This document shows positions 46,560-54,330 of a stretch of DNA of 64,000 bases, in pieces. Position 1 is the first letter of the stretch. Each line of letters opens with the position of its first letter. The position numbers were made by a program, and so were the translations under genes. Source of the stretch: Roseiarcus sp963775575 (GTDB lineage: Bacteria; Pseudomonadota; Alphaproteobacteria; Rhizobiales; Beijerinckiaceae); the NCBI GenBank assembly GCA_963775575.1, contig CAVZJG010000004.1:433814-497813 (forward strand), given 5' to 3'. The notes under the pieces were generated by a model. It had not been told where the DNA came from. It searched no databases and saw only the letters and a list, made by a program, of their open reading frames with translations.

Positions 46560-47831
46560 ATGCTGACCCCGACCGGATTTTGGAGCTACGCGTCCGCTGA
46601 CGAGGAAAACTCGCGCGGCCGATTAAGTCAGTTGCGCGTGTTGCTGAGGCAACAGTTGCAGCAGCTTATCGGAAGCCGCCCGGCGGTCAAAATATTCCAG
46701 GACGAAGCCGCGATTCCGCCGGGCGCGAACTGGGATAGGCAAATCCGCGAGGCTATTGGTGGCGCTTCGTTCATGATCCCGATCGTCACGCCCGCGTTCT
46801 TGCAAAGCGAATGGTGTTGCAAGGAAGTCAAGTTGTTCCGTGAGCGGGAGGTCAAACTCGCAGCAGGCGAGTTGATATTTCCTCTTCATTTTGTCGAAAC
46901 AAAGCATGTTGCCACCGGTAACCCCGACGAATGCTTCGATCCGGCGGTGCTGGAGTTCTTGAAAAGCCGGCACTGGGTCGACTTCCGGCGTCTACGGTTG
47001 GAGGACTCGTATGACCGTAAAGACGTCCTTCTCATTCTGGAGCGGGTCGCGGAAGGAATCTTGAACGCGTTGCGGGCGCCTAAAGGCGAGAGGGACAAGG
47101 AGACCGAGGCGCCTCCCGTCGGGCGTGACCCAGCGCCGATGGTGTTGGTTCCAGCCGGCCGCGCCTGCCTTGGCATTTCGGACACCCAGCGCACGGAGTT
47201 GCTGCGCACCTTTGCCCGACTGAAACTCAGCACCGAGTCGGCGCTCGGTGCGCTCGACGCCGAACCATTGGCTGCCGAACCCGTTCCGGCTTTCTATATG
47301 TCCGAAACCGCGGTCACCAACGCGCAGTTTGAGGCGTTCGTGAACGCGACCGGCTACCAGACCACCGCGGAACGGCGGCGTGAAGACAAGATCTGGCGGC
47401 GCTTCCTTGGTTTGGACGAGCACCCGGTGGTCCACGTCAGCCACGACGACGCGCGGGCGTTCTGCCGTTGGGTCAACGCCGCCCTCCCGACCGAACTACA
47501 ATGGAAGCGCGCGTTTCGAGGCAACGACGGGCGGGTCTACCCATGGGGCAAAACGTTCGACCAAAATGTCTGCAACACCGCTGAGTCTTGCCGCGATTGG
47601 CAGACAACCGAGGTTCGTCGGTTTCCCGGCGGGCGAAGCCCTTTCGGCTGCTACGACATGGTCGGCAACGTCGAAGAATGGACCTCCACCGCGAGCAACG
47701 GTCACTATGCAATCTTCGGCGGGTCCTGGGCCATGACGTGCGAAATCTATGGATTGCCAGTTCTCCGGCGCCTCGCGCGTCCAGACTTTCAGGAGGGCGA
47801 TCTGGGCTTCCGGTGCGTGCGCCCGGCATAA
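46560..47831 (+). CDS. TIR domain fused to a formylglycine-generating-enzyme-like domain
   Basis: A 423-residue fusion. Residues 5-150 are TIR (FWSYASADEEN, FQDEAAIPPGANWDRQI, IPIVTPAFLQSEWCCKE) with the catalytic Glu at position 89, so NAD cleavage is plausible. Residues 190-422 are an FGE-sulfatase/SUMF1-type domain (MVLVPAGRACLG, SETAVTNAQFEAFVNATGY, HPVVHVSHDDARAFCRWVN, YDMVGNVEEWTS, GDLGFRCVRPA). The segment GGSWAMTCEIYGLP has only one Cys where catalytic FGE has two, so this domain is probably a binding or sensing module, as FGE-like domains often are in conflict proteins. It follows the CHAT gene on the same strand. Confidence 0.88.
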   Translation: MLTPTGFWSYASADEENSRGRLSQLRVLLRQQLQQLIGSRPAVKIFQDEAAIPPGANWDRQIREAIGGASFMIPIVTPAFLQSEWCCKEVKLFREREVKLAAGELIFPLHFVETKHVATGNPDECFDPAVLEFLKSRHWVDFRRLRLEDSYDRKDVLLILERVAEGILNALRAPKGERDKETEAPPVGRDPAPMVLVPAGRACLGISDTQRTELLRTFARLKLSTESALGALDAEPLAAEPVPAFYMSETAVTNAQFEAFVNATGYQTTAERRREDKIWRRFLGLDEHPVVHVSHDDARAFCRWVNAALPTELQWKRAFRGNDGRVYPWGKTFDQNVCNTAESCRDWQTTEVRRFPGGRSPFGCYDMVGNVEEWTSTASNGHYAIFGGSWAMTCEIYGLPVLRRLARPDFQEGDLGFRCVRPA

Positions 47832-47935
47832 CCGACCGCACAGCCCGATGCCTCAGAGCCCAGTTTGTCCTTCGCTAGAAGGAAAAGCGGTTGGATCGTT
47901 AAACTCTCGAACTGAGAGGGTCGACATACCGAGCC

Positions 47936-48709
47936 TCAGAACCAGATAGCCCAAATCGCATACGCCGCGACGACCGCGCCCGCCGCCGCCAGCACCCAGA
48001 AACGCCGCTCAAATTGAACGGCGTTCGCCTCCAGCAGCTTTATCCCTTCCGGCAAATCGTAGGTCGTCTGGCCGTGAGCGCCAAACCGGTATCCGTAAAC
48101 CGTCGCGCCCTCACGAAAAGCTCTCTCGGCGTCTTTGGCATGGTCCCGGCAATAAGTCGCAACCAGCCGGTGGTAGAACGCAAGGACAACGATCACCGCG
48201 AGCAGGACGCCTGCGACCCAGGCTCCGACACTGGACCGGTTCGTATACAAGCGCTGAACGAAAATCTGATACCCGCGACTGTCGCTCACGCCCCCTTCGT
48301 CTGTGGCGGCGACCACGAAGCGGTACAGTCCAGGCCGCGTCGGCGCACCTCGCACCTCGCCCTGGTCGGCGTCGAACTCAACGCCGGGCGGCAGCGTGTC
48401 TTTGCCCGCCGACAATGACCAACGAACCCGCCCGGTCCCGCCGCGATAAGCCAGCGCCATGGAATACGGGTCACCCACTCGGCCGGGTAAGAGTACAGTT
48501 GTTGCAATTCGGAAAGGGTCCGGCGGCGCCGAAGACGTTGGACTGTGCGCCGGCGCTTGGCGCGGAAGCCAGTCCACTAGGCAAACCAGAAGCAAAGCCA
48601 GAAAGATCAGGCTACCCACCGCGGTCATGAACATGTCGACGAAGCGTAACTCGACGGGCGCATGCAGACCACCCCCCCGCGCTCCGGCGGCGCGCCAATG
48701 CGCGGTCAT
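47936..48709 (-). CDS. Membrane protein with an ExbD-like N-terminus and a He_PIG-type Ig domain (operon B)
   Basis: A 257-residue protein. Residues 18-46 (VELRFVDMFMTAVGSLIFLA) resemble the single helix of ExbD/MotB partners, including an Asp at the helix entry. Residues 65-155 form a putative Ig fold with the He_PIG pattern (LPPGVEFDADQGEVRGAPTR, then GLYRFVVAATDEGGVSDSRG), which would be periplasmic. Two more helices follow (VAGVLLAVIVVLAF and WVLAAAGAVVAAYAIWAIWF). Its ATG overlaps the stop of the upstream channel gene (48706-48709). A sensor or stator partner role is inferred. Confidence 0.7.
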   Translation of the reverse strand: MTAHWRAAGARGGGLHAPVELRFVDMFMTAVGSLIFLALLLVCLVDWLPRQAPAHSPTSSAPPDPFRIATTVLLPGRVGDPYSMALAYRGGTGRVRWSLSAGKDTLPPGVEFDADQGEVRGAPTRPGLYRFVVAATDEGGVSDSRGYQIFVQRLYTNRSSVGAWVAGVLLAVIVVLAFYHRLVATYCRDHAKDAERAFREGATVYGYRFGAHGQTTYDLPEGIKLLEANAVQFERRFWVLAAAGAVVAAYAIWAIWF

Positions 48710-49701
48710 GGCTCGCTCCCGCGGGTGACAGTGACGTGATAGGGCATACGCGCTGTTTCTTGCAGGGTCGCGGCTGCGTCACCGAGGCGGCCAGCCGCGC
48801 CCTCCAACCCCCGCGCGGCCAACTCTACGGCCGCAGTGGCGGCCGCAGCCCGATCGAGGACATCGAGCGGGCGTTCATGCTCAATGCTCAGTCTTTCTAA
48901 AGCGGCCAGAATCTGCCGCAACAGCGCCGCGACGGTCGGGTCGACGCCACCGCTCGCCGTGTGCGGCCTGCCCACACGCGAAAGGAATTCCATCGACGCC
49001 GCATCGCAGGTTTCCAGCGCTTCTTCCTCGAGCGTCTGCAAAGCGACAGTCGCGAGATAAGTGACCAGCGCCGCGACCAGCGCCAGAACCGTGGCGCCGA
49101 AGGCGGCGGCGAGGCCTGGAATCACCATTTGCGCCAGTTTGGCGATCAGCGCCTCGATCTTGGTCGTCTCGGTCAGCGCGCTAGCAAACCCCCCGATCGC
49201 GGCGCTCATGGCCACGGCAGTTCCGATGAAGCCAAGCACCGGCAGTATCCACGCGTAGACGTGAAAGCCGGCGTACGAAGTTTGCAAAGCGGTCGCGTCG
49301 AGCGAGGCAGCGCCGGGCAGCGCATCGTGCAAATCGCCCCGCCCGCGCAACCCGTTCGCGATGGTTCTCGCGCGTTGCCCCGCCCGCGTGTCCGCCCCCA
49401 GCGCCATAAGGGTGGCTTGGTCCGGCGAGCCGCTGAGAACGTGCGCTAAGCGGTCGGCGGCCACCGATTCGGCCCACACACGCCTCGCCCGGAGCGCCAG
49501 CAAAGCCAAGACCCACGCAAACAGCGCCAACGTAGCGATCGGGGCGATCCGTTGAATCAGTTCAGCTTGCGCCAGTAACGCGCCCGCGAGCGGCACGCTA
49601 GCGACATCGCCTATCAGCGCAGCCACCACAGTCCATAAGATCAGGACGACCGATAACAACCAGAGCACAACGGCGGAGATCGGCGCCGCAAGACGAATCA
49701 T
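48706..49701 (-). CDS. MotA/TolQ/ExbB-type channel protein (operon B)
   Basis: A 331-residue inner-membrane protein. Two helices at the N-terminus (AVVLWLLSVVLILWTVVAAL, TLALFAWVLALLALRA) and the pore-type pair (YAWILPVLGFIGTAVAMSAA and MVIPGLAAAFGATVLALVAA) identify the proton-channel family. The last 90 residues are helical (LLRQILAALERLSIEHERPL). The start at 49701 overlaps the stop of the zinc-finger/HEAT gene as ATGA. It is unlike the operon A channel in size and lacks the long tail, so the two were probably acquired separately. Confidence 0.8.
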   Translation of the reverse strand: MIRLAAPISAVVLWLLSVVLILWTVVAALIGDVASVPLAGALLAQAELIQRIAPIATLALFAWVLALLALRARRVWAESVAADRLAHVLSGSPDQATLMALGADTRAGQRARTIANGLRGRGDLHDALPGAASLDATALQTSYAGFHVYAWILPVLGFIGTAVAMSAAIGGFASALTETTKIEALIAKLAQMVIPGLAAAFGATVLALVAALVTYLATVALQTLEEEALETCDAASMEFLSRVGRPHTASGGVDPTVAALLRQILAALERLSIEHERPLDVLDRAAAATAAVELAARGLEGAAGRLGDAAATLQETARMPYHVTVTRGSEP

Positions 49702-51344
49702 GGCGACGGACCTTCTATTTCTAGGGCGAAAACGATCGCTCGCCACCACGGGACGTCGTCGGTTTCGGTCAGCGCTTTGTCGAGCCGAGACATTTGTTCT
49801 GCCAATTCTGCGGTAGCGAGTCCCGTGTGAATGCCATCGAATGGGTCGCGATGTCCAACGGCGAGCAGAAGCAATACGGATGCCGGCCCGACGCCGGATC
49901 CGACCGCGCACCAAGTCGCGCGGGGCAGCCGCAGCCGGCCGTCGGGCGCGAGTTCGCACAACGCCTCGTAACCTTCGCGCGGCGCGATGCAGTAAAGCCC
50001 GGATCCGTCGCTCCAGAGAACGGCAATATGCAGCGGCATGCCCGCCTCGATCTGTCGCCGCGCGCTGTCTGGTAGTTGGACGTCCAACGCGAACAAATCG
50101 CCCGGCCGTCGCCGCGACACAGTCCCCCAGAGAAAGTGCGAAGGAGCCGGGGGAGCCGGCCCAGCGCTCTGCCCCAAAGACGCCGCCCGGGCGAAACACG
50201 CGTCGATCGGCTCGGGAACTAACGCGCGCGCCAACAGCCGCGGCCATGCAGAAAGGTTCGCTGTCGCCGCGTCCGCAACCCCCGACAGCATTGAGCCGAA
50301 AGCGCGCTGCGTTGTCTGACGGATGGCGGGGTCGGGGTCGGAGAGGCGCGCCGCGACCGCTTTGACGGCGCCAGCGCTCCGCGCGCCCAGCCGAGCAAGC
50401 GCGTCGCACGCCAACCCTCGAAGGTCCGGAGCAGAATCGGCGAGCGAAGCAGCGAGCCCCGCCGCGGTGGCGGTCGGATCAGGATCGGCGGACGCGAGCG
50501 CTCCAAGCGCTTTCACGGCTGCCGCCCTCAGCCACGTCGGCTTCCCGGGGCGCAGCGAGTTGAGTAAGGCCGCCCTCGTTCCTGCTGCGGCGATTACCCC
50601 CAAATGTGCGGCTGTTTCGGCCGCGGCGACGCGGCGGAGGGGATCGTCGGCCAGTAACAACCGTTGAACCGCCGCCGCTACAGCGGGGCCGGCCCGTTGG
50701 CCCAGGGCCGCAGCGAGTTCGGCCGCCGGCAGGATGTCGGGCGAGTCCGGAGACAACGCGGCCAGCAACCGGTCCCACTGCTGTTCGGTCGGCGCGAGAG
50801 CGGCCGCGTTTTCGATAATCTCGCACGCAACGGCCGCCGCCAAGGCATCGGCGCCAAGGGCGGCGTTGAACAGATCGTCGGCGAGGTCGCGCCCTGGTAA
50901 CTCTGCGTCGCCAATAGGGTCGGTTGAGGTCGCCGATGTTGGACCGCTCCCTTCGGGCGCCTTGCCAGGTCGCTGCGAGACGCCATACTCGCCAAGCGTT
51001 CCGCGAGACGGCGCCGCATCATCGAACGTCGCGGGTGTCGACGCCGACAACGGAACGGAGCGTGTCGCGGCGAGGGTAGGTCCGATGGTGTCGATTCGGG
51101 CTTGGGTTCGCGCGCGGAACCAAAGCTCGCAGGCGGACTCGACCAGGCTGGCGCAGCTCTCGCACGAAGCGATGTGCTCGCGCAGTTCGCCCTCGATTTC
51201 CGGGCGGTTTCGCTCTGTGGCGTAGTCGAAAAGCTCGGCGAACCCGTAGTGGGCGCTTTCCGGGCCGATTCCGGGTTCATCGAGGAACCGGGCCAACGCT
51301 TGGACCTGTCGATCAGGACCGTCGGAGGCGTCTGACAACGTCAT
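49698..51344 (-). CDS. Zinc-finger/HEAT-repeat protein, probable anti-sigma-like regulator (operon B)
   Basis: A 548-residue protein. Near residue 60 is an anti-sigma zinc finger (ELREHIASCESCASLVESA, His-x3-Cys-x2-Cys). After a linker come HEAT-like helices (AVAAAVQRLLLADDPLRRVA, RAAAVKALGALASADPDPTA, LRGLACDALARLGARSAGAV). The last 150 residues are beta-rich (GDLFALDVQLPDSARRQIEA, GSGLYCIAPREGYEAL). It follows the sigma-like gene with overlapping ATGA, the normal order for a sigma/anti-sigma pair, but has no obvious membrane helix. Confidence 0.72.
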   Translation of the reverse strand: MTLSDASDGPDRQVQALARFLDEPGIGPESAHYGFAELFDYATERNRPEIEGELREHIASCESCASLVESACELWFRARTQARIDTIGPTLAATRSVPLSASTPATFDDAAPSRGTLGEYGVSQRPGKAPEGSGPTSATSTDPIGDAELPGRDLADDLFNAALGADALAAAVACEIIENAAALAPTEQQWDRLLAALSPDSPDILPAAELAAALGQRAGPAVAAAVQRLLLADDPLRRVAAAETAAHLGVIAAAGTRAALLNSLRPGKPTWLRAAAVKALGALASADPDPTATAAGLAASLADSAPDLRGLACDALARLGARSAGAVKAVAARLSDPDPAIRQTTQRAFGSMLSGVADAATANLSAWPRLLARALVPEPIDACFARAASLGQSAGPAPPAPSHFLWGTVSRRRPGDLFALDVQLPDSARRQIEAGMPLHIAVLWSDGSGLYCIAPREGYEALCELAPDGRLRLPRATWCAVGSGVGPASVLLLLAVGHRDPFDGIHTGLATAELAEQMSRLDKALTETDDVPWWRAIVFALEIEGPSP

Positions 51345-53044
51345 CGTTCACTCTTCGTCGGCGTTGGCGCTTTCGCAACGGACCTTGGGTCAAAGTTCGT
51401 CGCCGTCAACTCTAATGCTTTCGCCGCCGCTCGGCGAGCGGCCGCTGTTCGCCACGGATCGGGCGGTTGCCTGAGAGCCCATTCCACCCGCTTGTTGAGG
51501 ATACAATAGATCCGGTTGGTCACGATATCGCCGACGGCGTCCGGTAGGTTCTGTGCGGCATAGAACTCGGCGCGCGCGAGGCGGCCGGCGGCACCGTCTG
51601 GCGGTAAGTTGGCCGTACGCGTCGATGGCGGGGAGTAGAAATCGTCGAACGCGGCTCGCCGCACCGTCCAGCCATCACGACCGACGGTTTCGAGCAGCGC
51701 CTTGGCGCGGCTGCGATAGCGCTCGCCAACGAGCATGCTCCAGTAGAATTCGTGGTAGCGCGCGCCGAGAGCTGGGACCGCAATAACGGCCTGCTTGCGA
51801 TCGCTGGGCGGCAACCCAGAAAGACTGATCGGTTGTCTGGCGCCGCAAACGACTGGGAGCGCTGGCCTAACGCCGAGCGCAGCTAGAATCGCTTCGAGTT
51901 CACCGACGGCGGCTCGACGGCAGGCCCGGACGCTCTCCGATGCTGCATGATAGCGCTTTAGTATCTCGATCAGGTTTCGCACCACGGTTGCCGGCGGCGC
52001 GCTCGCATCCAACTGAATAAAATCCGCGCTCGCCGCGCGAAGGACGGTCCGACCATTCCGTTCCTGGTTGAGCAGCGGCGCCAGTTCCTGCGGATCGGCG
52101 CCGCCGATGGTCCCTCGTAAAAAGATTGCGCGGCAACGCCAATGCACGATCGGCAAGACCGCAATCGCCCATGACAACTCGTCGCGGCCTCGACTTAGGC
52201 GAACCATGTAAAGGTTGGGTGTGATTCCCAGACGCGCAGCCTTCGCCGCTACGGTTTCACCTCGTCCAATATCCAATTCGATTTCGATCGGGGCGCGGTG
52301 CTCGGGACGCAGATAGCGCAAGGCCTCAAGCGCGAGCCTAGCGCGGTCGTCCGCTGCTGTCGGCTCGTCCGCCAGACTCTCGGGAAGAGCGGGACCAGCC
52401 CCCGTTCTCGTGTCGCCCTCGGCTTGGATCTCCGGTCCGTCGATCGTCTAATGGTCGGCCGTCGACGCCTCGCCGCCAAACCATTCCAGCCGTTTGCGTT
52501 CTTCCGCAATGGCGCGATCGCATTGAAATCTAGTTGCGCGGGTGAGCCACGCCAGGACCGAATCCGACGAAGGGTCCCGAATGGCAGGGTTCAGACGACT
52601 TTCCCCGACCAGTTCGTCGGTCACGGCCACGCGCACGCAGGCTGCGGCGTCGCTCTCGTCGAAGACGTCGGGCAGAACTCGCAGACGGCGGAAAGCGCGG
52701 CGCTCAAGCTCCGCCAATGCGTCAGGCAACAAATATGGCGCCAAAAGCTTGAATTGAATGACCGCCCGTTTCGCCAGCAGTTCGACTTCGTCCGACAACT
52801 GCAAAACCGGCGAATTTCCAGCGTCGCGGCGCCGCTGTCGCCGCACAGCGCGAGCGGCGATCGCCTCGGCGAGCAGCCGAGCGTCCGCGGGCCACCAAGG
52901 CGCCGCTCCGGAGTTGGCTCCGGCGATACCGCGCCATTCTAATTCCAACCACTTCATCGCTTCTGGCGACAGCTCAGCGGTCGCGGAAATTGCTTCACTC
53001 GTATCGATCTGATCGATGCGAGCGCGAAGGCCCGCGGCATCCAT
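51341..53044 (-). pseudogene. Sigma-factor-like gene split by an in-frame amber codon
   Basis: The first part (53044 to 52448, 198 residues) ends with a region-2-like helix (VLAWLTRATRFQCDRAIAEE). TAG at 52448-52450 stops it, but the same frame continues without interruption as TIDGPEIQAEGDTRTGAGPA to a region-4-like helix-turn-helix (LEALRYLRPEHRAPIEIELD, GETVAAKAARLGITPNLYMV), followed by a 270-residue C-terminal part of unknown fold. The whole frame is 567 codons with one stop. Readings: a nonsense mutation, a sequencing error, or two genes with the second using TTG near 52321. A single interrupted sigma-like regulator fits best. The second part overlaps the next gene as ATGA. Confidence 0.6.
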
Positions 53045-53686
53045 CGTTCAACTCCGGAGACGCATTGCAAGAAGCTCGCCGATCCCGGATTTGTTATCAA
53101 GGGGCAAGCTGGACGATGGCGTTAGGGACGTAAGATGAAGCGGCTGTGTAAGCCTTGGCGGTCGAATTGGGACCGCCGGGCTGGTTCGTCGCGCGACGGC
53201 TTCGAACCAACGCGGTCTGCCGCTCGCTACGTCGGGGCGCCACCAACGCAACCGCGAAGCTGCCGCACCAGCGCGCGCGGTCACCCCCTGGCCGCGAAGC
53301 TCGACCGCAGCAGCAGCGCTACAGGTGCGCCGTCGATGTCGTTCCTCGCCGTTATCCGTGCTGACTTATTGCGCAAAGCGGCGCTTGACTTGCGCCTTGA
53401 CAAAGTTTCGTCAGTCGAACCCTCGGGTCGGCGCTATACGACTATGACGATAAGTATAACCGTCAAGCGACGCGGGGAGAAAGCCTACACCGCCATTTCA
53501 GTGCATACAATTATGGGGCTCGTGTCGTAACAACGCCCGCGTCGCACGGCTCACCGATCCGCGGGCGTTCGTCGGTCGTACGGGGCTGGCGCGGACTTTC
53601 CACTTGGCGCACATAAACGCTTTCGCAGGGGTATTCACGAGCGTAGCGTGTTCCCCGCGCGCGCCTGCGGCGGCCTTGGGGGCGGC
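53045..53686. other. Divergent intergenic region between operon B and the TIR gene set
   Basis: About 640 bases. Several open frames exist on both strands but are Arg/Ser-rich and unlike known proteins; the longest on the plus strand (53135-53530) has no ribosome site and was not accepted. The region 53380-53520 is relatively AT-rich and is the likeliest place for the promoters of both divergent gene sets. No operator-like palindrome was recognised. Confidence 0.4.
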
Positions 53687-54307
53687 ATGGGCGAGAAATT
53701 CTTCGTCAGCTACACGTCGAGCGACCGCGAGTGGGCGCAGTGGATCGGCGCGGAATTGCGCACGCTCGGGCACGAGCCGTTCGTGCACGAATGGGAAATT
53801 GGCGCGGGCGAGGACATCTACGCCTGGATGGAGAAGCGCCACGACCAAGCCGACCACGTCATCTCAGTCGTCTCCGACGCCTATATGAAGGCGCCGTTCT
53901 CGATGCTGGAATGCAACGCGGCGCTGTGGCGATCGGCGAAGTTGGGGCAGAATTTCGCGCTGCTGGCGCTCGTCGAGCCAATCAAGCTGCCCAACCTCGT
54001 CGACTTCATGCGGCGCTATGAGCTGTTCGGCGTCTCCAAGGACGAAGCGCAAAAGCGGTTCCATGAGTTCATCGCTGAGCGCAAGGCGCTGGATACGGTG
54101 ATGTTCCCGGGCCGCCCGCGCGCGCCCTCCAATGTGCCGATCGCCGTCCCGCAATTCTTCCCCGGCCGCGAGGAGGCGTTGCAGGCGGTCGACGCGGCGT
54201 TGAAGCGCTACGAGGGGCGGGTCGCGATATCGTTTGGCCGCACGCGTGATCCACGCGCTCGTGTTCATGAGGGGCATCTGGCTTGTTGGGCGCTCGCCGA
54301 GACTTGA
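53687..54307 (+). CDS. TIR-domain protein, probably a truncated TIR-NB-ARC gene
   Basis: A 206-residue product. The TIR domain spans residues 1-140 (MGEKFFVSYTSSDREWAQWI, FVHEWEIGAGEDIYAWMEKR) and keeps the catalytic Glu75 in APFSMLECNAALW. After a linker the sequence reads FFPGREEALQAVDAALKRYE and GRVAI, the usual entry to an NB-ARC ATPase, but the expected P-loop is missing. From about 54230 the frame is RTRDPRARVHEGHLACWALA and stops. So it appears to be the front of a TIR-NB-ARC-TPR protein cut off by a deletion. The remaining TIR could still be an NADase. The intact paralogue starts 24 bases downstream. Confidence 0.8.
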   Translation: MGEKFFVSYTSSDREWAQWIGAELRTLGHEPFVHEWEIGAGEDIYAWMEKRHDQADHVISVVSDAYMKAPFSMLECNAALWRSAKLGQNFALLALVEPIKLPNLVDFMRRYELFGVSKDEAQKRFHEFIAERKALDTVMFPGRPRAPSNVPIAVPQFFPGREEALQAVDAALKRYEGRVAISFGRTRDPRARVHEGHLACWALAET

Positions 54308-54330
54308 GCGCCCTATTGGGAAAGGCCACG

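Noticed and set aside
53135..53530. A 131-codon plus-strand frame upstream of the TIR gene
   Set aside because: Arg/Ser-rich, no ribosome site, no recognisable domain; more likely promoter sequence.
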